DNA from: CALMFQ01 sp964495595
GTDB taxonomy: Bacteria > Pseudomonadota > Gammaproteobacteria > Burkholderiales > SCOH01
Direction: 5' to 3'
Length of the DNA stretch: 11,986 nt
Assembly (NCBI GenBank): GCA_964495595.1
Contig: CAZBWH010000089.1
Coordinates: 1 to 11,986, forward strand
Below the pieces are notes generated by a model, which was not told where the DNA came from, ran no database searches, and saw only the letters and a program-made list of their open reading frames with translations. The position numbers and the translations under genes were made by a program. Within the stretch, counting starts at the first letter, position 1; each line of letters begins with the position of its first letter. Shown in pieces: positions 1 to 6,081 of the stretch.

Positions 1-327
1 GCCGACAAACAGCAGGCCGGCAAGGTACTGGCGCAGCTCGGCCAGCCGGCCCAGCTGTTCCGCCTCAACCCCGAAGCGCAATGCAGCGCGGCCACGCCGG
101 CCATCGAGGCGCCGCTGTTGATCGGCCGCCCGGTCAGCGGTGAACACAACGACATCGGCGCGAGTTATAGCTATCGCTGTGCCAAACCTGCGGCACTGGC
201 ACGGCTGGATGTGTTTCTGTTCGAGGTGTTCCCGCGCCTGCAGCAGATCAGGCTGCAACTGGCCGGCCCCGCAGGGCAGCGCGGCATGGCGCTGAAAAAG
301 GGGCAGCGTAGCGTCAAGCTGCCGTGA
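1..327 (+). CDS. zrgA: ZrgA-like DUF2796 periplasmic zinc-binding protein, 3' part
   Basis: The reading frame is open from the first base of the window and stops at 325-327, so the N-terminal part lies outside. About 108 residues are visible. The stretch EHNDIGASYSYRCAKPAAL, followed by LDVFLFEVFPRLQQI and a final GQ-containing strand, matches the C-terminal half of the DUF2796 family as I know it. The best-studied member, ZrgA of Vibrio cholerae, is a periplasmic zinc-binding protein of a zinc uptake system. Two cysteines (in AQCSA and YRCAK) and a histidine (in SGEHND) remain in this half; the His-rich loop and signal peptide would be upstream. An ABC ATPase, a permease and a DUF3299 gene follow on the same strand with short gaps, which supports a metal-transport role. 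Zinc specificity is inferred from the family. A Zur operator, if present, would lie outside the window. Confidence 0.72.
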   Translation, partial: ADKQQAGKVLAQLGQPAQLFRLNPEAQCSAATPAIEAPLLIGRPVSGEHNDIGASYSYRCAKPAALARLDVFLFEVFPRLQQIRLQLAGPAGQRGMALKKGQRSVKLP

Positions 328-357
328 TGGCGCAACCGGCAATACCCGCATCGCGAC

Positions 358-1062
358 ATGAATAACAACCCCACTTCCGTTATCCACTGGCAAGACCTGC
401 GTTATCGCTGGCCCGGCCAGGCAGAAGACTGCCTGCAGCTGGCCGAATTCACGCTGGCGCCGGGCGAGCGTGTGTTCCTGTATGGCCCGAGCGGCAGCGG
501 CAAAAGCACGCTGCTGTCGCTGGTCGGCGGTGTGCTGGCGGCCAGCGGAGGCAGGCTGACGGTGCTCGGCCACGAGCTGACGCGGCTGTCGCCACGCAAA
601 CGCGACCATTTTCGCGTCGATCACCTCGGATTCGTGTTTCAGCAGTTCAACCTGATCCCGTATCTGTCGGTGCTGGATAACGTCCTGCTGCCGTTGCGCT
701 TCTCGACCATCCGCCGTCAGGCAACCAGCGGCAGCGCAGCCGACGAGGCGCGGCGGCTGCTCGGCCGGCTCGATCTTGAGCCTTCGCTGTATGGCCGCCC
801 GGCCACCGCCTTGTCGGTCGGGCAGCAGCAGCGGGTGGCGGCGGCAAGGGCGCTGATCGGCCGTCCGGCACTGGTGATCGCCGACGAGCCGACCTCGGCG
901 CTGGATGCCGAACGGCAGCAGCGTTTCATCGATCTCTTGCTGCAGGAATGCCAGGCCAATGGCTCGGCGCTGCTGTTCGTCAGCCACGATATGCGGCTGG
1001 CCGACCACTTCGACCGCAGGCTGGCCCTGCCGGCGCTCAACCGGGCCGGAGGGGCACGCTGA
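358..1062 (+). CDS. ABC transporter ATP-binding protein (LolD/MacB class, Zrg-like module)
   Basis: This 234-residue cytoplasmic ATPase would drive the FtsX-type permease encoded next. All nucleotide-binding motifs are present: Walker A GPSGSGKST (residues 43-51), Q-loop VFQQF (93-97), signature LSVGQ (152-156), Walker B LVIADE (172-177) followed by PTSALD, and the switch histidine H210 in VSHD. Length and the VFQQFNLIPYLSVLDNV stretch fit the LolD/MacB/FtsE-like group that pairs with FtsX-fold permeases. The signature reads LSVGQ rather than the usual LSGGQ. The ATG at 358 is 30 bp after the DUF2796 stop; no strong ribosome site precedes it, so translation may depend on coupling. Its TGA shares one base with the permease ATG (ATGA at 1060-1064 context), a mark of translational coupling. 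The substrate is not shown by the ATPase; a zinc or other metal role is inferred from neighbours. Confidence 0.9.
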   Translation: MNNNPTSVIHWQDLRYRWPGQAEDCLQLAEFTLAPGERVFLYGPSGSGKSTLLSLVGGVLAASGGRLTVLGHELTRLSPRKRDHFRVDHLGFVFQQFNLIPYLSVLDNVLLPLRFSTIRRQATSGSAADEARRLLGRLDLEPSLYGRPATALSVGQQQRVAAARALIGRPALVIADEPTSALDAERQQRFIDLLLQECQANGSALLFVSHDMRLADHFDRRLALPALNRAGGAR

Positions 1063-2321
1063 TGTACTGGCTGAACATCCTGCTGCGATCCGCCTGGCAC
1101 CGGCGCGGCACGCTGAGCCTGGCGGTGTTGTCGATTGCGCTGTCGGTATTGCTGCTGCTTGGTGTCGAGCGGTTGCAACAGGCGGCGCGCGATTCGTTCA
1201 CCCAGTCGGTATCCGGCACCGATCTGGTGGTCGGGGCGCGCACCAGCCCGGTGCAACTGATGTTGTACGCGGTATTCCGGCTCGGCGAGCCGACCCACAA
1301 TATGGACTGGCAGAGTTACCAGAAGCTGGCGCAACATCCGGCGGTGGCGTTTACCATTCCGCTGTCGCTCGGCGATTCGCATCGCGGTTTTGCCGTGCTC
1401 GGCACCGACGACAACTATTTCCGCTTTTTCCGTTACGGTGCCAAACAGCCGCTGGCCTTTGCCGCCGGCAAGCCGTTTGCAGGCATTTTCGACGTGGTGC
1501 TCGGCGCCGAAGTGGCGGCGAAGCTGGGTTACAAACTCGGCGACAAAATCGTGCTCAGCCACGGCAGCGGCCATATCGGCCTGCCGGAGCACGGCGACAA
1601 GCCCTTCCGCGTGGTGGGCATCCTGCAACGCACCGGCACCCCGGTCGACCGCACTGTGCATGTCGGCCTGGCGGCGATCGAAGCGATCCATCTCGACTGG
1701 CAGGGCGGCGCACCACTGCCGGGATTCTCGATCCCGGCCGAATACGTGCAGAAATTCAACCTGACGCCGAAACAGATCACCGCCACCCTGGTCGGGCTGA
1801 AAAGCCGCAGCGGCGTGTTCCGCATGCAGCGCTTCATCAACAATTACCGCGACGAAGCCTTGATCGGCGTGTTGCCCGGCGTGGCGCTGGGCCAGTTGTG
1901 GCAGCTGCTGGCCGCCGCCGAGAACGTGTTGCGGGCGATTTCGCTGCTGGTGCTGGTGACCGGCTGTTGCGGCATGATCGCGGTAGTGCTGGCCAGCCTC
2001 AACGAACGGCGGCGCGAGCTGGCGGTGCTGCGCTCGGTCGGCGCCGGTGCCGGCACGGTGCTGAGCCTGCTGCTGGCCGAAGGCTCACTGGTGATGCTGG
2101 CCGGCTGCCTGCTGGGCGTGGCCAGCCTGTGGGCGCTGAGCCTTGGCGCCGCGGCGCAGGTCGAAGCGCGTTTTGGTATCCTGCTGCCTGCCGTACCGCT
2201 GACACTGGCCGAACTGCGCTGGCTCGGCTGGGTGATCGCCGGCGGCGCCGTTGCCAGCCTGCTGCCCGGCTGGCGCGCGTATCGACTGTCGCTGGCCGAC
2301 GGCCTGACACCAAGAATCTGA
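1062..2321 (+). CDS. FtsX/MacB-type ABC transporter permease
   Basis: This 419-residue inner-membrane protein has the MacB/FtsX layout. TM1 lies at about residues 17-35, then a large periplasmic domain of about 240 residues, then three C-terminal membrane segments: around ISLLVLVTGCCGMIAVVLAS, around LLLAEGSLVMLAGCLLGVAS, and a last one ending in LLPGWRAYRLSLADGL. The cytoplasmic NERRRELAVLRSVGA loop between the second and third segments is the coupling motif that contacts the ATPase in this family. The ATG at 1062 is preceded by GGAGGGG at about 1048-1054 and overlaps the ATPase stop. A longer in-frame start at 948 would lie wholly inside the ATPase gene and is rejected. Permeases of this fold often do mechanical work on periplasmic partners rather than simple transport. 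Whether this one imports zinc or loads or unloads the DUF2796/DUF3299 proteins cannot be told from sequence. Confidence 0.9.
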   Translation: MYWLNILLRSAWHRRGTLSLAVLSIALSVLLLLGVERLQQAARDSFTQSVSGTDLVVGARTSPVQLMLYAVFRLGEPTHNMDWQSYQKLAQHPAVAFTIPLSLGDSHRGFAVLGTDDNYFRFFRYGAKQPLAFAAGKPFAGIFDVVLGAEVAAKLGYKLGDKIVLSHGSGHIGLPEHGDKPFRVVGILQRTGTPVDRTVHVGLAAIEAIHLDWQGGAPLPGFSIPAEYVQKFNLTPKQITATLVGLKSRSGVFRMQRFINNYRDEALIGVLPGVALGQLWQLLAAAENVLRAISLLVLVTGCCGMIAVVLASLNERRRELAVLRSVGAGAGTVLSLLLAEGSLVMLAGCLLGVASLWALSLGAAAQVEARFGILLPAVPLTLAELRWLGWVIAGGAVASLLPGWRAYRLSLADGLTPRI

Positions 2322-2330
2322 AAGATGGAC

Positions 2331-2930
2331 ATGAAAACCACCCTGATCTGTTCCGCCTTGCTCGGGCTGCTGGCGGCCCAACCGGCGATTGCCGCCGACA
2401 AGAACTACAAACCGGGCGAAAAACTGCCCGCAGCCAAGGCTGCACCGGCTCCGGCCTACAGCGACATCGGCTGGGAAGCGCTGATCCCGAAAAGCTGGAA
2501 CCCGATGGAGGCGTTCAAGAACATCAAGCTCGACCGGCTGCAGGACGGCGACCCGCGCGCCACCGAGGCGCTCGACAAGCTGCGCGAGATCTGGGACAAC
2601 GCGCCCGGCGAAGCCTCGCTCAACGGCAAGAAAGTGCGCATCTCCGGTTTCGCCGTGCCGATCGAGGAGAACCAGGGCAGCGTCAGCGAATTCCTGCTGG
2701 TGCCGTATTTCGGCGCCTGCGTCCACTCGCCGCCACCACCGGCCAACCAGATCATCCATGTGATTGCCAGGCCGCCGGTCAAGGCGCTGAAAGTGATGGA
2801 CCCGGTCACCATCAGCGGCCCGCTGCAACTGGAGCGCTCCGACGTCGACGTGGCAATGGGCATGGGCAAATCCGGCTACAAGATGCAGGCGGAGCTGGTC
2901 AAGCCGTATCAGCCGGCGCAGCCGCAATGA
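2331..2930 (+). CDS. DUF3299 exported protein of the Zrg-like module
   Basis: The protein has a Sec signal peptide (MKTTLICSALLGLLAAQPAIA, expected cut after residue 21) and a DUF3299 domain. The family signature is clear: VRISGFAVPIEE, then EFLLVPYFGACVHSPPPP with Cys130 and His132, then ANQIIHV. A cysteine beside a histidine and a proline run suggests a metal or redox site, but the function of this domain is not established to my knowledge. I place the start at the ATG at 2331 because AAAG at 2321-2324 sits six bases upstream and the signal peptide then begins MKT. An in-frame ATG at 2325 would add only two residues. It follows the permease stop by 9 bp and clearly belongs to the same operon. 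A role as accessory periplasmic or membrane-tethered partner of the ABC transporter is inference from this linkage. Confidence 0.85.
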   Translation: MKTTLICSALLGLLAAQPAIAADKNYKPGEKLPAAKAAPAPAYSDIGWEALIPKSWNPMEAFKNIKLDRLQDGDPRATEALDKLREIWDNAPGEASLNGKKVRISGFAVPIEENQGSVSEFLLVPYFGACVHSPPPPANQIIHVIARPPVKALKVMDPVTISGPLQLERSDVDVAMGMGKSGYKMQAELVKPYQPAQPQ

Positions 2931-2958
2931 ATCTGCTGTGGCCGCACGGGAGATGATA

Positions 2959-3699
2959 ATGACGCTGGACGAACTTGACGCCCTCAAAGCGCGGCTGGAT
3001 GCACTGCGGCCACTGCCGCCGGCTGCGTTGCGCAATCTGCATGAGGAGTTGGTGCTACGCTGGACTTATCACTCCAATGCTATTGAAGGCAACACGCTGA
3101 CGCTGCTGGAAACCAAGGTGGTGCTGGAAGGTATCACCGTTGGCGGTAAATTGCTGCGCGAGCACTTCGAAGCCATCAACCACCGCGACGCCATTTTGTA
3201 TGTCGAAGACGTGGTGCGGCGTGCCGAACCGTTGTCGGAATGGCAGATCCGCAACCTGCACCGCTTGGTGCTCAAGCAGATCGACGACGACAACGCCGGT
3301 GTCTATCGCAAGCTCAACGTCACGATTGCCGGTGCGCGCCATGTGCCGCCCGACATGCTGCTGGTGCCGCAGCAGATGGCGGAGTTGATGCGCTGGTACG
3401 ACAACGAGGCGGCCTCGCTGCATCCGGTCGAACGTGCGGTGCGGCTGCATGTCGATTTCGTCAAAATCTACCCGTTTGTCGGTGGTAATGGTCGTACCGC
3501 CCGGCTGTTACTGAACCTGGAGCTGCTCAAGGCTGGTTTTCCGGCGATTGTGTTGCCGGTGGAACGGCGCCTGGCGTATTACCAGTCTCTGGACAAGGCC
3601 CATGTCGACGGCGATCCGGCCGATTTTCTGCAGTTGGTGGCCGAATGCGTGCAGGAAGGTTTTGCTCCGTACTGGCATGTGCTGGGCATCCGGCCGTGA
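2959..3699 (+). CDS. Fic-domain protein, class II, with altered catalytic motif
   Basis: Fic proteins usually transfer AMP from ATP to a hydroxyl side chain of a target. The fold is recognisable here. An N-terminal inhibitory helix motif of the S/T-x3-E-G type (S39-NAI-E43-G44) makes it class II. The flap region VTIAGARHVPPDMLLVP and the core loop-helix IYPFVGGNGRTARLLLNL follow. The core motif normally reads HPFx(D/E)GNGRxxR; here Tyr171 replaces the general-base histidine and Gly175 replaces the Mg-binding acid, while N177, G178, R179 and R182 remain. AMP transfer should therefore be lost or changed. I chose ATG 2959 because GGGAG at 2946-2951 lies about six bases upstream; ATG 2953 and GTG 2938 are in frame but worse placed. 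The 246-residue length is typical of short stand-alone Fic proteins. It lies 28 bp after the DUF3299 gene and 58 bp before nosD, on the same strand. Confidence 0.9.
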   Translation: MTLDELDALKARLDALRPLPPAALRNLHEELVLRWTYHSNAIEGNTLTLLETKVVLEGITVGGKLLREHFEAINHRDAILYVEDVVRRAEPLSEWQIRNLHRLVLKQIDDDNAGVYRKLNVTIAGARHVPPDMLLVPQQMAELMRWYDNEAASLHPVERAVRLHVDFVKIYPFVGGNGRTARLLLNLELLKAGFPAIVLPVERRLAYYQSLDKAHVDGDPADFLQLVAECVQEGFAPYWHVLGIRP

Positions 3700-3708
3700 C
3701 CATGCTGT

Positions 3709-3722
3709 CTGACATGCATCAA
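3709..3722 (+). promoter_or_regulatory. Candidate FNR/DNR-type box before nosD
   Basis: CTGAC-ATGC-ATCAA matches the FNR/ANR/DNR consensus TTGAT-N4-ATCAA at 8 of 10 defined positions, with the right half perfect. It lies in the 58-bp gap between the Fic gene and nosD. Denitrification genes are commonly switched on by this regulator family. With the usual spacing the start of transcription would fall almost at the nosD ATG, and the only -10-like hexamer (TAGGCT at 3745-3750) is poor, so this may be chance. Confidence 0.3.
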
Positions 3723-3757
3723 GGTGCGACATTCCGCCACAGGCTAGGCTGCCATCC

Positions 3758-5017
3758 ATGCGATTAATAGCCGTTTTGATTTCCCTGTTGCCCAGCCTGC
3801 CGGTGTTTGCGGCACAACAGCATGTGGTGCCGGGCCAGTCCTTGGCCGAGGCCATCAGTCAGGCGCAGCCGGGGGATGAAATCATCATCGAACGGGGGCG
3901 TTACCCGGCCAATCTGCTGATCGACAAGCCGCTGACGCTGACCGGGCGCAACCGGCCGACGCTGGAAGGGGGCGGCCAGGGTGACGTGATCCGGGTTACC
4001 GCGCCGGATGTCACCATTCAGGGTCTGATCGTTACCCACTCGGGCGCTGATCTGGAAAAACAGAACGCTGGCATCTATCTTTTCCCCGGCGCGCATCGGG
4101 CAGTGGTTCGCAACAACGACATTGCCTATTCGCTGTTCGGCCTGTGGATCGAAAAAGCCAACGATGTGCGGATCGAAAACAATCTGATCACCGGCATGCG
4201 CGATGTCGTGTCGTCGCAGCGCGGCAACGGGATCCAGTTGTACAACACCACTGGCGCGCAGATCGTCGGCAACCGGATCAGTTTCTCCCGCGATGCGATC
4301 TACGTCGATGTCAGCCACAAGGCACTGTTTCGTGGCAACAAAATGCACCATTCGCGCTACGGCACCCATTACATGAATTCCTACAACAATGTGTGGGAAT
4401 ACAACGAGAGCTACCTCAACCGCGGTGGGCTGGCGCTGATGGAAGTCAAGAACCAGACGGTGCGTTACAACATCGCCTGGGGCAACTCCGACCACGGCAT
4501 CATGCTGCGCACCATCCAGGATTCGGAAGTCGACCACAATATTGTCGCGGGCAACAGCCGTGGCTTTTTTATCTACGACGCCGAATACAACACGCTACGC
4601 GGCAATCTGGTGATCGGCAATCAGGCCGGCGTGCATCTGTGGGCCGGCTCGACCCGCAATAACGTCGACGGCAACGATTTCATCGCCAACCGCGACCAGG
4701 TGCGCTATGTGGCCAGCAAGGATGAACCGTGGGGCGGCAAGCGGGGTAACTACTGGAGCAACTACATGGGCTGGGATCGCGATGGCAACGGCATCGGCGA
4801 CGTGCCCTACGAAGCGTCCGACGTGGTCGACCGGCTGATCTGGCGCCATCCGTTCGTCAAACTGCTGCTCAACAGCCCGGCGATCTCCACCCTGCGGATG
4901 GTTGCGCGGCAGTTTCCGCTGCTGCGTGCCCCGTCGGTGGTCGATGCCCAGCCGGCAATGCAGCCTTATCACCCTGAATGGAGCAAATGGCTTGGGCGAC
5001 GCTTTGATTCATATTGA
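3758..5017 (+). CDS. nosD: NosD, periplasmic beta-helix protein for nitrous oxide reductase copper-site assembly
   Basis: NosD is needed to build the copper-sulfur CuZ cluster of nitrous oxide reductase and works with the NosF/NosY ABC complex; it faces the periplasm. The 419-residue product begins with a signal peptide (MRLIAVLISLLPSLPVFA, cut near residue 18-19). It then shows the repeated parallel beta-helix rungs of the CASH/PbH1 type with many N-rich turns (IRVTAPDVTIQGLIV, IENNLITGM, VRYNIAWGNSDHGI and so on). The C-terminal GNYWSNYMGWDRDGNGIGDVPYE block and the RQFPLL tail are typical of NosD rather than a generic carbohydrate-binding beta-helix. ATG 3758 places the signal peptide correctly, though the ribosome site is weak. 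nosF overlaps its 3' end. Upstream lies a Fic gene, not nosZ, so the usual nosRZD linkage is absent inside this window. Confidence 0.96.
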   Translation: MRLIAVLISLLPSLPVFAAQQHVVPGQSLAEAISQAQPGDEIIIERGRYPANLLIDKPLTLTGRNRPTLEGGGQGDVIRVTAPDVTIQGLIVTHSGADLEKQNAGIYLFPGAHRAVVRNNDIAYSLFGLWIEKANDVRIENNLITGMRDVVSSQRGNGIQLYNTTGAQIVGNRISFSRDAIYVDVSHKALFRGNKMHHSRYGTHYMNSYNNVWEYNESYLNRGGLALMEVKNQTVRYNIAWGNSDHGIMLRTIQDSEVDHNIVAGNSRGFFIYDAEYNTLRGNLVIGNQAGVHLWAGSTRNNVDGNDFIANRDQVRYVASKDEPWGGKRGNYWSNYMGWDRDGNGIGDVPYEASDVVDRLIWRHPFVKLLLNSPAISTLRMVARQFPLLRAPSVVDAQPAMQPYHPEWSKWLGRRFDSY

Positions 5018-5909
5018 CCGGGTCAGCAAACGGTTCGGCGAGCTGGTGGCCGTTGACCAGATCAGCCTGGACATCCCGCGTGGCGTTCTGTTCGGCCTGA
5101 TCGGCCACAACGGCGCCGGCAAGAGCACGCTGTTCAAGATGATGCTCGGCCTGTTGCCGGTCAGCAGCGGCACCATCCGCATCGACGGCCAGACGATCAG
5201 CGGAGCCGCGTTCCGCGAAGTACGACGCAAGGTCGGCTACCTGCCGGAAAACGTGGTGCTGTACGACAACCTCAGCGGCGTCGAAACGCTGCAGTTCTTC
5301 GCCAAACTCAAAGGCGTCGACGCCGGCGACAGCAAGCGCGTGCTGGATCTGGTCGGCCTGGCGCACGCTGCCGAGCGGCGCGTCAAGGGTTACTCCAAAG
5401 GCATGCGCCAGCGGCTCGGCTTCGCCCAGGCGCTGCTTGGCAAGCCGCAGCTATTGTTCCTCGACGAACCGACCAATGGCCTCGATCCGGAAGCGATCCG
5501 CGAGTTCTACCGCGTGTTGTTCGACCTGCGCCAGCAGGGGGTGACCATTGTGCTCACCTCGCACATCCTCAGCGAGATCCAGACCCGCGTCGACGAGCTG
5601 GCAATCCTGCAGAACGGCAAACTCGCTGCGCGCGGCAGCGTGCAAGCCCTGCGCGATCAGGTCGATCTGCCGTTGCGGGTGGAAGTGCAACTGAAACCGG
5701 GCGCCGCGCCGCTGCTGGAAGGCCTGAAGGAAATCGGCTTCATCGGCTTCCTGCGCGACCAGCGCTACGTCGAAATCGACTGCCCGCGCGGCGACAAGAT
5801 GCGCCTGCTGGCGTGGCTGACCGAACGCAGCGGCCAGGTGGGCGATATCCAGCTGAAGGAGCCGACGCTGGAGGATGTGTTTATGGGGTATAAGGCTGGC
5901 CCCAGATAA
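4992..5909 (+). CDS. nosF: NosF, ABC ATPase of the NosDFY complex
   Basis: NosF hydrolyses ATP in the cytoplasm to drive NosY and NosD during assembly of the nitrous oxide reductase copper site. Motifs: Walker A GHNGAGKST (residues 38-46), signature YSKGMRQRL (from residue 134), Walker B LLFLDEP with D158 and E159 followed by TNGLD, and the switch His in VLTSH. The signature is the SKGM variant common in NosF and related exporters. No ATG fits the family N-terminus. I chose TTG 4992 because GGAG at 4980-4983 precedes it by eight bases and gives 305 residues, close to the family size. TTG 5004 is the alternative, while ATG 4902 or 4944 would overlap nosD deeply and add unrelated residues. The chosen start overlaps nosD by 26 bp, suggesting translational coupling. 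nosY does not follow directly: about 170 bp of palindromic DNA lies between. Confidence 0.94.
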   Translation: MGDALIHIDRVSKRFGELVAVDQISLDIPRGVLFGLIGHNGAGKSTLFKMMLGLLPVSSGTIRIDGQTISGAAFREVRRKVGYLPENVVLYDNLSGVETLQFFAKLKGVDAGDSKRVLDLVGLAHAAERRVKGYSKGMRQRLGFAQALLGKPQLLFLDEPTNGLDPEAIREFYRVLFDLRQQGVTIVLTSHILSEIQTRVDELAILQNGKLAARGSVQALRDQVDLPLRVEVQLKPGAAPLLEGLKEIGFIGFLRDQRYVEIDCPRGDKMRLLAWLTERSGQVGDIQLKEPTLEDVFMGYKAGPR

Positions 5910-5916
5910 TTCTGTT

Positions 5917-5944
5917 TGTAGGTCGGACTGAAGTCCGATCTGCA
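5917..5944. repeat. Palindromic element 1 in the nosF-nosY gap
   Basis: TCGGACT-GA-AGTCCGA (5923-5938) is a perfect seven-base inverted repeat with a two-base loop. Allowing G-T pairs, the stem extends to 13 pairs over 5917-5944. It starts eight bases after the nosF stop. No T run follows, so it is not a classical terminator. It resembles the short extragenic palindromes found in many copies in proteobacterial genomes; copy number cannot be judged from this window. Confidence 0.7.
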
Positions 5945-5950
5945 GAATTG

Positions 5951-6019
5951 GCTGCAGACCGCTCTGGCATTGCCTCGCAGGCCGGCCTGCAGACCAATAC
6001 CAGAGCGGCTTGCAGGCCA
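5951..6019. repeat. 69-bp extragenic repeat, copy A (nosF-nosY gap)
   Basis: This unit pairs with 10785-10853. By hand alignment 59 of 69 bases agree without gaps. The outer arms CCGCTCTGG (5959-5967) and CCAGAGCGG (6000-6008) are inverted repeats. The centre of this copy holds GCAGGCCGGCCTGC, a perfect 14-base palindrome. The nested structure could fold into a long hairpin or cruciform, like REP/BIME elements. No open reading frame or transposase is associated with it. Confidence 0.8.
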
Positions 6020-6030
6020 ATGATGTTTTT

Positions 6031-6060
6031 GTAGGGTGGGCAACTCGTTGCCCACCCTAC
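6031..6060. repeat. Palindromic element 3: perfect 14-bp inverted repeat before nosY
   Basis: GTAGGGTGGGCAAC, a two-base TC loop, and GTTGCCCACCCTAC form a perfect inverted repeat ending 21 bases before the nosY ATG. Palindromes of this GTAGGGTGGGCAAC type are familiar as dispersed extragenic elements in proteobacteria. In nos mRNA it would form a very stable hairpin just upstream of the nosY ribosome site. A GTTTTT run precedes rather than follows it, so a rho-independent terminator acting on + strand transcripts is not supported. Confidence 0.8.
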
Positions 6061-6081
6061 CCATGAAGAATGTGGATCACC

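Noticed and set aside
717..1691. Long minus-strand frame of 324 codons
   Set aside because: Antisense to the ATPase and permease, with low-complexity His/Arg/Gln composition and no ribosome site or domain.
905..2956. Long + strand frame of 683 codons overlapping the ABC ATPase, permease and DUF3299 genes
   Set aside because: It is rich in Arg, Ala, Gly and Pro with no family signature, and covers three recognised genes in another frame; a shadow of GC-rich codon bias.
6031..6060. Perfect inverted repeat considered as a rho-independent terminator between nosF and nosY
   Set aside because: The T run lies before the stem, none after it, and ending transcription there would cut off nosY and nosL; a dispersed palindrome is more likely.
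5917..6060. Cluster of repeats considered as a CRISPR array
   Set aside because: The three palindromes differ from each other and there are no regular repeat-spacer units.
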